From positions 1 through 64,000 of the forward strand of contig JAREIK010012371.1 of NCBI GenBank assembly GCA_029783825.1: DNA of 64,000 bases, written 5' to 3'. The position numbers and the translations under genes were made by a program. The DNA comes from Sapria himalayana (lineage: Eukaryota; Streptophyta; Magnoliopsida; Malpighiales; Rafflesiaceae). The notes under the pieces were generated by a model. The model was given only the letters and a program-made list of their open reading frames with translations, did not search any database and was not told the origin of the DNA. How positions within the stretch are numbered: position 1 is the stretch's first letter; each line of letters starts with the position of its first letter. Below are positions 1 to 14,011 of this stretch, piece by piece.

Positions 1-3000
1 ATAAAGAGATAGAGATATAAAAAGATAGAGAATAAAGAGATAGATATATCAAAAGATAGAGATATAAAGAGAGAGAGGTAAAGAGATATAGATATAAAGA
101 GATAGAAAGATAGATTCAGAGAGAAAGGATTACAATGATATATAGATATAGACAGAAAATAGACTAATAAATAGATAGATAGATGATAGACATACATATA
201 GACGAAAGATAGATAGATAGTCATTGACTACCAAACAAATACACTATAGAAATAATAAGCTAAAAGACTGATATAGTTGGACAGACAGTGAAAGACTAAT
301 GAGCAGACGAATAATATGAAAGACAAAGGGGCCAGATACACATATAGGCCGTATAGACCAAATAGACAATAGGCCAGATAGATATATAGCTAAAAAGACA
401 GATAGAAAAATAGAAAAAAAATAGATATATAAATAGGCAGGTATCCAAATACACACTTCGATAGATAGATAGATAAGCTAATATAGATATATAGTCAAAT
501 AGATATATAGATAAAATTATAGATGACCTTATAAATCAATTAGAAAAATAAACATATAGACAGTTAGATAAATAGTTTTGTAAAATTATACAGATAGACT
601 AATAGACATATAAACATATAGATATATAGTCAAATAGACAAATAGACAGATATATAACTTGATATATAGACAGATTTGCTTAGAGACATATAGATAGATA
701 AATAGATATAGAAATAGATATATAAACAGATAGACAAAATAGACAAATAGAAAGATAGACTATTAGATAAATAGATAAATAGATAGATAGATAGATAGAC
801 AGATAGACAGACAAATATTTAGAAAAATATAGAGTTAGACAGATAGACAAATAGATTGATTGATTATAGACACATAGACATATAGACAAATAGATTTATA
901 AATAGATAGACATATAGATATACAATTTGATAGATAGACAGATAAACAGATAAATAGATAGACTAGTATATAGATAGATAGTTCGACTAGATAGATAGAT
1001 GTACATATAGATAGATAGATAAATAGATAGTCAGACAAATAGGTAGATATAATGATAGACAAAGAAATAGATAGACAGATATACAAATAGACATATACAT
1101 AGATTGGCAGATAGACAGATATACAGATAGACATATAGAGAAAAAGAGGGATAGAGAGAGATAGATAGATATATAGATAGAATGATAGACAAATAGATGG
1201 TTAGATAGATAGATAGATAGACAAAGAGACAGAGATAACAAGACTGATTGATGAATTTTCACAGAAAGAAAGTTACAGTGATGGATAGATAGATAGATAG
1301 AAAAGTAGTTAGATAGATAGATAGACATATTGCTAGGTACGTATGTAGCTTGCTAGGTAGGTAAGTAGGTAAAGATATAGTGAGGTAGAGAGATAGAAAG
1401 AAAGAGATAGAAAATAGAAAGATATAGAGATATAGAGATAGATAAAAGAGAGATATATAAAAAGAGAGATAGAGAGATGGAGAGATAAAGAGATGGAGAG
1501 ATAAAGAGATAGAAAGATAAAGAGATATAGAGATAGAAAGATATAGAGATACAAAGATAGTGAGAAATATAAAAGATAGAGAGACAATTAGACACATAGG
1601 CACATGTACAGATAGTCAAATAAATAAATAGACTAAATGAAAGATTGACAAACTAATAGACTGGCAGTTTGAAAAACTAATAGACTGGCAAACTTATAAA
1701 CTAATAGTCTAATAGATTGACAGACTCATAGATAAAAAATAGATAGAATAACAATAGACTAACAGACAGATAGAAAACAAGAAATATAAAGATATATAAA
1801 AAAATGGACAAACAGATAGATAGAAAGACAAATAGATAGACACACAGATAGACAGATAGATAAACAACTAGTAAGGTAGACAAATAATTAGGTTGATAGA
1901 TAGTCAACATATACACTATCAAGTATACTATTACTCGAGAAGACAAAAAGGTAGACAGATGAATAGATAGACTAATAGACAGATAGATAGACTAATTGAC
2001 AAATAGATAGGCCTATATACATACAGAAAGATCGACAGATAGATAAACTCATGGATATATAAACAAAAAATCAAACAAATAGATAAATACACAAACAAAT
2101 AGATAGATATTTAGATAAATAGAAAGATAGATTGATAGATATATTGATAGACAAATAGAAAGATAAATTATAGAAAATAGATAGATAGATAGATAAATAG
2201 ACAGACAGACAGATAGGTAGGTAGGTAAAATGATATTTAGATAGAAAGAGAGATAGGCAAATATATAGACATATTTTTATAAAGATAGATAGTCAAAAAT
2301 TTAAATAGATATATAGATAGACAGATAGATAGACAAATAGATAGGAACATAGATAGATAGATAGACAAATAAATAGATAGATTGATTGATAAACAAATTG
2401 ATAGACAGATTGAAATTTAGATTGATAGGTAGATTGATTGATATATTGAACGCCCTATTAATAGACATATTGTTACATAAATTAATAGACAAATCGATGG
2501 ATAGATTTAAAGGCATGATTATAGACGGATTGATAGACATATTTATAGACAGATAGATATATAGATAAAAAGATATATATAACTAGATAGAGAGATAAAT
2601 AGAGAGATTGATATACATATAGATAGATAGATTTCATGATTGATTGATTGATTGAAAAATAGATAGATAAACAGATTATTAGATAGATATATAGATAAAT
2701 AGAAAGTAAGATATATCAATAAATAGATAGATTAAAAGATAGATGGATTGATAGATAGATAGAGAGACATATTGAGATAGACAGACTAATAGATAGTCAA
2801 ATATATTGATTGACTTATAGACACAAAGATAGACAGATAGATAGACAGATAGAAAGATATTTGGATAGATAGTTTGATAGACATATTGTTAGATAGATTG
2901 ATAGACAAATTGATAAATAGATAGATAGTAGATAGATAAACAAATAGATAAATAAATATATAGATAGATAGAGAGGTAGGTAGACATAGAGATAGATAGA

Positions 3001-5802
3001 TAGATATACATATAGATAGATAGATAGATAGAAATATAGACAGGTATATAGATATATAAATAGACAAATAGATAGAAAGATAGATATATAGATAGATATA
3101 CAAAATAATAGATAGAGAGATAGATAGATAGATAGATTAGATAGATTGATTGATAAATCGATAGATAAATATATAGATAGATAGTTTGTTTGTTAGATAG
3201 ACAGATAAATAGACTAGATAAATAAACAGAATAATAGACAGATAAATAGACAAATAGATAAATAGTTTTATAAACAAATAGATAGATTTTTGATATAAAG
3301 ATTCATAGATAGATTAGTTAGATAGATTGATAGATATATAAATAGATAGATTGATTAAGAGACACATTTATAGATAGACAGATAGATAGAAATTTAGATA
3401 GATATATAGATAGATAGAATATTCAATAAATAGTTAGATAGACAGATAGATAAATAGATAAAAGAAAAATAGATAGACAGATAGGTAGAGAAATTGATAG
3501 AAGATAGATAGACAAATGGATAGATAGATAGATTGACAACTAGATAGAAAGATAAATAATTAAATAGACAGATATAGTTAGAGAGATAAAAATATTAATA
3601 GATAGACTAATAGGTAGATAGATCGATAGATATATAAAAAGATTTATAAAAAGATTCATAGACAAATAGTGTGATGATAGATAGATAGATAGATTGAAAG
3701 ATAGATAGACAAAAAGATAGACAGATAGGTAAATAGATATATAGATACATAGATAGATAGGCACATAGATAGACATATAGATAGTTAGATTTATACACAT
3801 ATAGATAAATAGATAGATATATAGATAGACAAATATTTATATAAATAAATTGACAAATAAATAGATAGATAGAATAAAGATAGATAAATACATAAATAGA
3901 TAGATAGATAAATAGACATATAGGTTGACATATAGATAGATAGATAGATTGATTGGTAGGTAGATAGACATATATATTGACATATAGAAATATAGATAAA
4001 TAGACAAATATATAGATAGATAGATAGACATGCATATAAATAGATAGTTAAATACAAAGATAGACAGATATATAGATTGATATTTTTTTAGACAAATAGA
4101 TAGACATATCTATTTATAAATTGATAGATAGATAAATTGACAATTTTATAGACAGACATATAATAGATAGATATATAGATAAACAAATATATCGATAGAT
4201 AGATAGATAGACAGACAGATTGATTGATTGATATCCAAATAAATAGATAGATAGGTAGATAGATATAAATACATATGATTGATTCATATATTTTTAGATA
4301 GATAGATAGATATAAAGATAGATAGATATAAAGATAGATAGATAGATATAAAGATAGATAGATAGATTAATAGATAGATAAATAAAACATAGATAGATAA
4401 ACATATACACAGATAGATAGATTGATAGATAGAAAGATAGATAGACTGATAGAAAGATTAATAAATAGACAAATAGATAAATATAAAGATACACAAATAA
4501 ACAAATAGACAAATAGACAAATTGAGAGATATATAGAAAGACAAATGGATAGATAGAAAGATATAATGATTAACTAATAGATAAAAAAGATAGGTTTATA
4601 GTTAGATAGAAAGATAGATAGATTGTTCGATAGTTAGTGATTTAGATAGATATAAAGATATTAATATTCACAGATTCACATAATGATAGAAAGACATATC
4701 AATAAATAGACATATATAAATATTGACATAGAGGCATATATATTAGAGATAAAGATAGATATATAAATAGATAGATAGACAATTAGATAATTAGATAGAA
4801 TAACATATATAGATAAATAGATAGATAAAGAGATAGATAAATAGATAGATGGATAGGCACATAGCCTTAATAACAAATTGATATTTTAACAGATTGATAG
4901 AGAAACAGATAAACAAATATATAGATAGATAGTTATATAGATAAATAGTTAGACAGATAGAAAAATATAAAAATAAATTGATGGATAGAGAAATAGACAG
5001 TTTGACTTAGATAAATAGACAGATAAACCTATAGACAAATAGATAATTAAACATTTATACAAATAAACAAATAGAAATATAGAAAGATAGAAAGATGGAC
5101 AATAAGATAAATATAGAGAAAGATAGAGTGATATATCTAAAGACTAAAAGATTGAAAGATAGTTAAATAGGTAGATAAGTAGACTCATAGATAGATAAAC
5201 AGATAGGTAACTAGATATTTAGATAGTTAGTGAATTAGATAGCACTAGAAATATAGAGAGATTGTTAAATTGACAGAGTGACAGGTTGATAGATTGACAG
5301 ATAGATAGATAGACATATATATATATATATATATTTATATTAATTTATTTATTTATACACCTAGATAGGTAGGCAAATAAGTTGTTGAACAAATATATAC
5401 ATATAAAAATAGATAGTTAGGCAAATTGATAGATAAACAAATAGATAGATAGATAGAGAGGTAGATGGATAAACACATAAACTTATAGACTGATAGACTA
5501 ATATACAGACAGAGAGAAAGACATATAGACATATTGATTGTTTGAAAGTTTGACAGATAGACAAATAGACAAAATGATAGATAGATACATAAATATATCG
5601 ATTGAAAGATATTTAGATAGATATACATATGGATAGATAGATAGACAAATAAATAGATAGATAGATATATAGATAAACATATAGATAGATGGATTGATAT
5701 TTTAATACACATATAGATAGATAGACATATAGACATATAGATAGATAGATAGATACAAAATTAGACAGATAGATGGATAGGTAGATTTATTGACACATAA
5801 AC
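1..5802. repeat. Degenerate GATA/GACA tetranucleotide array, segment A1
   Basis: On the + strand this is a near-continuous run of GATA units with GACA, GATT, AAAT and GAAA variants, the composition known as Bkm-type simple satellite. It runs in from the left edge of the window. Short pure TA tracts interrupt it (for example near 5,318-5,336). Three variant 16-20 bp units (GATAGATAGATATAAA-like) sit near 4,303-4,370. No stretch has codon-like organisation: long minus-strand open frames exist only because TATC repeats contain no stop. No gene is seen. Confidence 0.95.
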
Positions 5803-6267
5803 TAGAGGTGTCAAATGGGCCGGGACTGGTCGGCCCGGCCCGTTTAGGGCACAATCGTGCTTCCGTGCCGAGCCAGGCACGGTTTAAAAAAACCAGCCCC
5901 GGCACGGCCCGCAGGCACGGGGCACCGTGCTGTGCCTTGCCTGGCCCGCTCGGGCTTGCCTGGCCGAGCGGTTCGGGATACGGGGGACTGCGGGTCGGGT
6001 CTGATTCAACCCGACCCGCGGTCTTTTTTTGCGGGAGGGGCATTGTGGAGTCCGGCCCACGGGACACCCGGCACGGGATAAACCCGTGCCGGTGTGCCAT
6101 GCCGTGGGCTGGACCGTGACGGGCCAGGCACGGCACGGCACGGCTCGTGCCAAACCCGGGCACGGCATGGGCCCGGGCATAGAATTTTCCCGTGCCGGGC
6201 CGGCCCAGGCACGGCTGAACCGTGCCATGCCTCGTGCCGGGCCGAGGCGGCCCGATTGACACCTCTA
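5803..6267. mobile_element. GC-rich non-autonomous hAT element (MITE-like), complete
   Basis: A 465-bp GC-rich island inside the AT-rich array. It begins TAGAGGTGTCAA at 5,803 and ends TTGACACCTCTA at 6,267, a perfect 12-bp terminal inverted repeat. The flanks ACATAAAC (5,795-5,802) and TCATAAAC (6,268-6,275) match at 7 of 8 positions, the 8-bp target duplication expected of hAT transposition. The interior is packed with GGCACGG/CCGTGCC motifs in both orientations, plausible transposase-binding subterminal repeats. It has a central perfect 11-bp stem (5,990-6,000 with 6,009-6,019). There is no transposase gene, so it would need one supplied in trans. Open frames through it are a by-product of high GC. 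Confidence 0.92.
5990..6019. other. Central hairpin of the hAT element
   Basis: GCGGGTCGGGT at 5,990-6,000 pairs perfectly with ACCCGACCCGC at 6,009-6,019 around an 8-nt loop. It lies close to the midpoint of the 465-bp element. It could fold as a strong cruciform or RNA hairpin; whether it has a role is unknown. Confidence 0.8.
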
Positions 6268-6333
6268 TCATAAACACATAGAGTGATAAACTAATAAACT
6301 ATAATGCATAAATAAATAAATAAATAAATAATA

Positions 6334-6369
<36 letters not shown>

Positions 6370-6383
6370 ACAGGAAAATATAT

Positions 6384-7063
6384 AGATAGATAAATATATT
6401 GATAGATAGATAGATAAATAGACAAACACATAGATAGATAGGTAGAGATATAGATAGAGAGATAGATTGACTAAGATATATATAAATAAATAGATTGATT
6501 TATTGAATGATTGATAGATGCGTAGACAATAGATAGATAGTTTGATAGATAGATAATTATAGAGATAGAAAGATATATTGATCGAAAGATAGACAAAAAG
6601 AAAGAAAGATAGATAGATGATTAGATAGAAAATTATATAAACAAATAGATATAAAGACAAATAGACACACAGAAAGACAGATTGACAGATTGATAGATTG
6701 ATAGATAAATAGGTATGTAGGTAGATAGATAGAAACATATAGAGATAGATATATAAAATGAATGATAGAAATATACATAGATAAACGATAGAAAGATAGA
6801 AAGATAGAAAGAAAGATAAATTAATAGATAGATAAAGATAGATTAATTAATTGATAATTAGATAGATAGATAGATTGATTATTTGTTGCTTAGATAGATA
6901 AATAGATAGATAGACTAAAAAATAGTTAGTTAGATATATATACAAATAGAGAGATAGATCGATAGAAAGATAGATAGATAGACAAATATATAAATATATA
7001 ATTAGATAGATAAAAAGATAGATTGATAGTTAGTTAGTTAAATTGATAGATAGATATGTTGGA

Positions 7064-7108
<45 letters not shown>

Positions 7109-7191
7109 GATAGATAGATAAATACATATATAGATAGATAAATAGATAAAAAGATACATAGATATTATAAGATAGATAGATAGAGAGAGAG

Positions 7192-7234
<43 letters not shown>

Positions 7235-9174
7235 TTGATTAGTGTTAGATAATTATATAGATAGATAGATAGAAAAATAGAAGAATAGATAGATAGTAAG
7301 ATAGATATATATAGATAGATAGACAACTAGTTTGATAGACATTTAGACATATTGATAGATAAATAGATTGGTAGAAAGAATGATAGATAGATAGTTAGAT
7401 ATATACAATATAGATAGATATATAGGTATATAGATAGATAGATAGAAATATTGATTAGTAATAGATAATTAGATAGATAGATAGATAAATAGATAGACAG
7501 TCAGATAGATATATATAGATAGATAGACAACTAATTTGATATACATTTAAACATATTGATAGATAGATAAGTAGAAAGAATGATTGATTAATAGATATAT
7601 ATATATATATATATATATAAAGATAGATAGATATATATGTATATAGATAGATAGATATAAATAAATATACATAGATAAATATATAGGTTAGAGAGATAGA
7701 CAGATAGATAGATATATAAATATATAAATAAATAGATATATTGATACATAGATATATAGATAGATATACAGATGGATAGATATAAAGATATATAGATAGA
7801 TAGACAACTAGATAGAAAGTCATATAAATAGATAAACATATAGCCAATTAGATAGATAGATAGGTCGATAGGTAGATAAGTAGAGTTATAAATATAATTA
7901 GTTAAATAGATAAATAGATATATAGGTAGATATATAGATATATAGATAGATAGATAGATAGATTCATAGATAGCTAGATAGAAAGATATATAAATAATCA
8001 AATAGATTGATTGATTAATAGATAGATTGATATATAGATAGATAGACAGAGAGATAAATAGATAGATAGTTAGATAGATAGATATAAAGATAGATAAAAA
8101 ATTATATATATAGATAGATAGTTAAAAACATATATAGATAAATAGATAGAAAAATAGATAGATAGATAGGTAAATAGAAAGAGAGAAATATAGAAAGAAG
8201 GATATATAGTTGGAAAGAAAGAAAAAAAGATAGATAGATAAATAGACAAATAGAAGATAGATAAATAGAAAGATCGATATATATATAGATAACTAGATAG
8301 ACACACATATAGATAGTTAGACAGATAGAGAGATAGATAGGTAGATAGGTAGATAAATAGATAGATAGGTAGAGATATATATATAGGTAGATAGATAGAT
8401 ATATAAATACATAGATAGCGAGATAGTTAGATAAATATATTGATAGATAGATAGATAAATAGACAAACACATAGATAGATAGGTAGAGATATAGATAGAG
8501 AGATAGATTGATTAATAGATATATAAATAGACAGATAGATTGATTCATTGATTTATTAATTGATAGATAGATAGACAAATAGAAAGATAGTTTGATAGCT
8601 AGATTGATAGATAATTAGATAGATTGATATATTGATAGATAATTAGATAGATAGATATATTGATAGATAAATAGATAGATAGATACATGAATAGATAGAA
8701 AATTATATAAACAAATAGATAGATTGACAAATAGATAGATAGAAAGATAGATTAATAGATTGATAGATAGATAAATTAATAGGTATGTAGGTAGATAGAA
8801 AATATATAGATAGATATATAAATAGAATGATATAAATATACATAGATAATTAGATATAAAGATAGATAGATTGATAGATAAACAGATAGATAAAGATAGA
8901 GTAATTAATAGATAATTAGATAGATAGATTGATTATTCGATACTTAGATAGATAAATAGATAGATGGATTGACTAACAAATAGCTAGTTAGATAGATAGA
9001 CAAATAGAGAGATAAATAGATAGAAAGATAAATAGATAGACAAATAGATAAATATATAATATGATAGAAAAAAAAGAGAGATAGATAATTACATAGATAG
9101 ATAGATAAAAAGATAGACAAATAGATATATAGATAGATATTAAAATTGATATTTAGATTGGTAGATAGAATGGT

Positions 9175-9217
<43 letters not shown>

Positions 9218-9881
9218 TTGATTAGTGATAGATAATTAGATAGATAGATTAATAGAAAGATAGATAAATAAATAGACAGTCAGATAGATATATATATAGA
9301 TAGATAGACAACTAAATTGATAGACATTTAGACATATTGATAGATAGATAGATAAGTAGAAAGAATGATTGATTAATAGATATATATATATATATAAAGA
9401 TAGATAGATATATATGTATATAGATAGATAGATATAAATATACATAGATAAATAGATATATTAGAGAGATAGACAGATAGATAGATATAGATATATAAAT
9501 ATATAGATATATTGATACATAGATATATAGATAGATATACAGACGGATAGATAGAAAGATATATAGATAGATTGATAACTAGATAGAAAGTCATATAAAT
9601 AGATAGACATATAGACAGTTAGATAGATAGATAGGTCAATATGTAGATAGGTATTAGTTAGAAATATAATTAGTTAAATATATAAATAGATATATAGGTA
9701 GATATATAGATATATAGATAGATAGATTCATAGATAGCTAGATAGATAGATAGAATGATATATAAATAATCAGATAGATAGATTGATTAATAGACAGATT
9801 GATATATAGATAGATAGTTAGTTAGATAAATAGATAAATAGTTAGATAGATACATAGATATAAAGATAGATAGATAATTAG

Positions 9882-9912
<31 letters not shown>

Positions 9913-10273
9913 GTTAGATAGATAGATAGATAGATATAAAGATAGATAGATATAAAGATAGATAGATAGATAATTAGATAGATAGATAGTTAAAACATAT
10001 ATAGATAAATAGATAGAAATATAGATAGATAGATATGTAGGTATATAGATAGGTAAATACAAAGATAGAAATATAGATAGAAAGATATATAGTTGGAAAG
10101 ATAAATAGATAGATAAATAGACAAATACAAGATGGATGGATAGAAAGATTGATATATAGATAGATGGCTAGATAGACACACATATAGATAGTTAGACAGA
10201 TAGAGAGATAGATAGGTAGATAAATAGATAGATAGGTAGATAGATATATAGATAGGTAGATAGATAGATAGAT
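6384..10273. repeat. Two tandem copies of a ~1.8-2.0 kb array segment
   Basis: Non-GATA landmarks recur in the same order. The phrase around 6,384-6,470 (AAATATATTGATAGATAGAT, then GACAAACACATAG) returns at about 8,434. AAATATTGATTAGT with a GACAACTA-containing block at 7,446-7,600 returns at 9,214-9,390. The block ending AGAAAGTCATATAAATAGAT near 7,830 returns near 9,600. GTTAAAAACATATATAG near 8,130 returns near 9,990. Spacing falls from about 2,050 to about 1,770-1,870 bp along the segment, so indels followed the duplication. A third, shorter relative of the start of the block lies at 7,207-7,400. Confidence 0.8.
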
Positions 10274-10588
10274 AAATACATACATAGATAGATAGATAAA
10301 TAAATTAAAAGATTGATAGATAAATAGATTGAAGGATATATAGATAGATATATAAATTGATTGATAATTAGATTGATATATTGATAGATAGAAAGATAAA
10401 TAGAAATATATGTAGATAGATACTATATATATATATATAAATAGATAGAAAAATAAATTTGTAGATAAATGTATAGATAAATAAATATTTATATAGATAG
10501 ACAGACAAACAGATAAAGATATAGACATATATATAATTAGATAAATAGATATATAGATATAGAGATAGATAGACAAACTTATAGATTA

Positions 10589-10590
<2 letters not shown>

Positions 10591-10619
<29 letters not shown>
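10591..10619. repeat. (AC)n microsatellite
   Basis: Pure AC dinucleotide run of about 14 units inside the GATA array. Similar pure runs occur at 11,207-11,235, 27,198-27,224, 40,023-40,065 and 41,807-41,839, and as GT at 26,135-26,156. Confidence 0.95.
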
Positions 10620-10621
<2 letters not shown>

Positions 10622-11204
10622 TAGATAGATAGAGAGATACTTATACATTAAAATAGATATATAGAAAATTAGAGAGATAAATTGATTGATTGATTGATAT
10701 ATAGAATGATAGATAGATTGATTGTTATATAGAAAGATTGACAACTAGATAGACAAATATATGGACGGATAGAAAGATAGACAAATAGATGAATAAACTA
10801 ACAAATAGACAGATAGATAATTAGATAGGTAGATAAATAAGTATAAAGGTATATAGATAAATAGAAATATAGATAGATATATAGATAAAAAGATAGAAAT
10901 ATACATAGATATATAAATAGATAGATGGATATATAATTTGATAGATAGGCAGATACACAAATAAATAATTAGATAGATAGATATATAGATAATTAGATAG
11001 ATAGATAGATTGATTAATAGATAAACAAAGAAATAGATAGATAGATAGGTAAACATATAATTAGACAGTCGAATAGACAATTAGATAGATAGACATTTAG
11101 ATAGATAGATAATTTGATAGTTAGATAGATAGATAATTACATAGAGAGATAAATAGATAGAAAGATAGATGCATAGATAGATAGATAGAAACATAGATAG
11201 ATAG

Positions 11205-11241
<37 letters not shown>

Positions 11242-11891
11242 AACAAATAGACACAAACACATAGATATAAATACAAATAGATAGATAGACAGATATATAG
11301 ACAATTTGAGAGAAAGAAAGATAGATAGATATATAGATAGGTAGGTAGGTAGAGAGACAGATACATAAATAAGTAGATAGATAGATTTATAGTTATATAG
11401 TTAGATAGATAGATAGAAAGACAAATAAACAATTAGACGCATAGATTGAGAGATAGTTAGACAGATAGATAGAGAGTTATACTAATAGACAGACAAATTG
11501 ATTGATTGATTAATAGATAATTAGATAGATAAATAGCTATATAGACACATAATATAGACAAATGCACTAATAGATAGATAGAGATAGGTAGATAGATAGA
11601 TATATAGATAATCATATAGACAGACAGATAGATAAATAGATTGATAGATATATAGAAATATAGATATATAAATAAATAGATTGATAGACAGAAAGAAATA
11701 TAGATATATAGAAATACAAACAGATAAATAGATATATAGAGATAGATAGATATACAGATAGACTGATAGATAGGTCCAGAATTAGAAAGATAGATGGATA
11801 GATAGATGCATAATTAAATATTTAGAAAGATTGACAACTAAATAGAAAAACATATATAAAGATAGACAAATAGACAAATAGATAAATAGAA

Positions 11892-11928
<37 letters not shown>

Positions 11929-12204
11929 GCTAGATAGATAAATAAACCTACAAATAGACATACAAATAGTTAGAAAGATAGACCTACAGACACATAGATA
12001 GATAGTTAGTTAAATAGATAGATAGATAGACAGATAGATAGATAGATAGAAAGTCTGATAAATAGTTAGATAGATAGATAGATAGAATAATAATTATATA
12101 GATAGTTATATATATATATATATATAGCTAGATAGATAGACATATTAACAAAATGACAGATTAATAGTCAGCTAGATAGATCGATAGATAGATAAAAGAT
12201 AGTT

Positions 12205-12660
12205 AGAATGATAAAAAAATTAGCAATATAAATAATTCATAGCTAATTAGCAAGGGATTAGCTTGAGAATAGGAAGAGATGTTTGATTTTACATTGAATT
12301 ACAAATTTGTGATGGATTTTTGACCGATTAGAGATGAAAAATTTCGATTGAAAATTATATCTAGCTAATATCATCATAAATATTTACGCAAAAAATTGCA
12401 GGCATTTTAGGAATGACTTTAGAAACTGATTTTACCTAGCTAATTAGTTCAAAACAAAATCCCTGGCTAAATAATATTTTGAAATTTTTTTTAAGATTTT
12501 ATATTTAATTGCAAGTGATTATTCCTTAAATGATAATTTTCATATATGCATTTAGCTAGTGATATTTCCCTTGCTATTTGGGCTGGAGATAATATTTTTC
12601 ACAAATCTTTAATGATTTATTTTTTTTATATTATTTGTTTTAATATTTTATTTAATTTTA
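12205..12660. repeat. 5' subterminal repeat region of CACTA element 1
   Basis: Imperfect copies of (A)ATTAGC(T/A)AGGGATT and of its reverse complement CCCTGGCTAA / CTAGCTAATTAG are scattered through this stretch. Such subterminal arrays are the binding sites of the TnpA protein in En/Spm. Corresponding regions occur at 42,667-43,130 and 57,745-58,200. Confidence 0.75.
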
Positions 12661-13678
12661 TATATTAAAAGTATGTCATGGTCTAAGGATGAGCGATCCT
12701 TGAATGACATATTCTCCTCATATAATTATAAAAATAAGATATTATTAAAAAAAATTTCAAAAATATATAAATATGAATAAGAATTTATATTAATAAAGAC
12801 TAAAATATATATTTTTATGTTTGTACAATTTTTTAAAAAGTATATAATTTATTTTTTTGAAATATTTAATTATGATTTTAAATATTTGTATTAAAAAATC
12901 ATTAAATAATTAATTATATAATTATAATCAATTTTAAATATATTTTAATTAATAAATGAACATTCATAAAAATTACTACTAATAAACTAAAATATTTAAT
13001 TGTATGATTAAATAAAAAATATATAAAAATATCTGAATTAACCAATAAACAAGTAAATATTTATATTATTTAAAGTAAAAAATATATATTTTTTTGATTA
13101 TAGGAATCTTTTAAAAAAATATTTACAAAAAGTTTTGAAATTTTTGAATTAAAAAAAATTCAAAATTTTCAAAAAATTTATAAGAAAATAAAATGATTTT
13201 TAAAAATAAATACATAAATGTTTTAATTACAACAAAAAATTTTTGATGATTAAAAAAATAAATATCTCAGCATGGTTATTAAAAGAACACTTCAAGTATT
13301 TTTTTTGGGTTTCCAAAGATTTATTTACAATATTACTAATGAAATTTTTGTCAAAAAAATACTTAAAATAATTTTTAGCCCTATAAACATTTTTGAAAAG
13401 TAATACCAAATTGTCCCTAAGTTAATTTGAATTCAAATTTTACTTTTTGTCCCAACTAAAATTTATGAGAATTAATCAATTGAGTAAGATCTTTACTATT
13501 AACTTATTATATTACATTTTTATTAAAATAATAAATATATTTTTTTATTGATCTTCTCACGTTAAGTAATTTTTGGAATTTTATAAATTATATCAAATAT
13601 TATGAAATTTTAAGCCTTTATAATTATTTCATATTATATTCATAATTTTTTTTTTAATTCTTAAAAATATACAACCAT

Positions 13679-13711
<33 letters not shown>

Positions 13712-13890
13712 CTTTATTATAATATAATATTATTTTATTTATTCATGAAATATTATCATTTATGGTTAAATAAAAATTTATTTCATTTTTTTATTTAAAA
13801 TTTAATTTTTTTATTTTAGTTTACTTTTATATTTTTGTCTCTTTTTTTTTCTATATATTTACATCCATATTTTTATTTATAGTTTTTGTG
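12660..13890. other. AT-rich 5' region of CACTA element 1, no gene seen
   Basis: Very AT-rich DNA, collinear with 43,130-44,060 of element 2. Near its start is a block conserved in all three elements (around 12,672-12,720; see findings). Otherwise only poly-A/T runs and a TA microsatellite (13,680-13,705) are visible. It probably contains the element's promoter, but no specific box can be assigned with confidence. Confidence 0.6.
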
Positions 13891-13907
13891 AAAAAAAACA
13901 CTAAGGT

Positions 13908-14011
13908 ATTCAAGCATCTAAAACTTTTTTTTATCTTTCGAAGAGGAAGAGAGGTGAAGCAAAACAGGGATATGGGAGCAACCTATACATTCTACATCTT
14001 TCTGTTATCAG
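13908..14011 (+). other. Candidate non-coding leader exon of the CACTA transposase gene with splice donor
   Basis: A less AT-rich, purine-rich stretch (GAAGAGGAAGAGAGGTGAAGC) ends TTATCAG|GTAAGA, a good plant 5' splice site at 14,012. The homologous place in element 2 (44,085-44,191) ends TTACCAG|GTAATA and is one of the best-conserved parts between the two copies. Conservation of a bounded, non-AT segment ending in a donor suggests a transcribed 5' leader. The upstream limit is a guess. No open frame is shared by the two copies. Confidence 0.5.

Larger units (their letters stand above)
6268..12204. repeat. GATA array, segment A2, with higher-order duplication
   Basis: GATA/GACA-type array continuing after the hAT element, with several long pure TA runs (for example 7,066-7,101, 7,196-7,228 and 9,180-9,210) and two AC runs (10,591-10,619 and 11,207-11,235). 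It contains a tandem segmental duplication, described separately. The last GATA units grade into the degraded 5' end of CACTA element 1 near 12,205. No gene is seen. Confidence 0.93.

Noticed and set aside
5702..6277. Overlapping open frames of 70-190 codons in the GC-rich block
   Set aside because: They follow from high GC in a non-autonomous hAT element, lie on both strands, and read repeats of Pro-Gly-Arg-Ala type.
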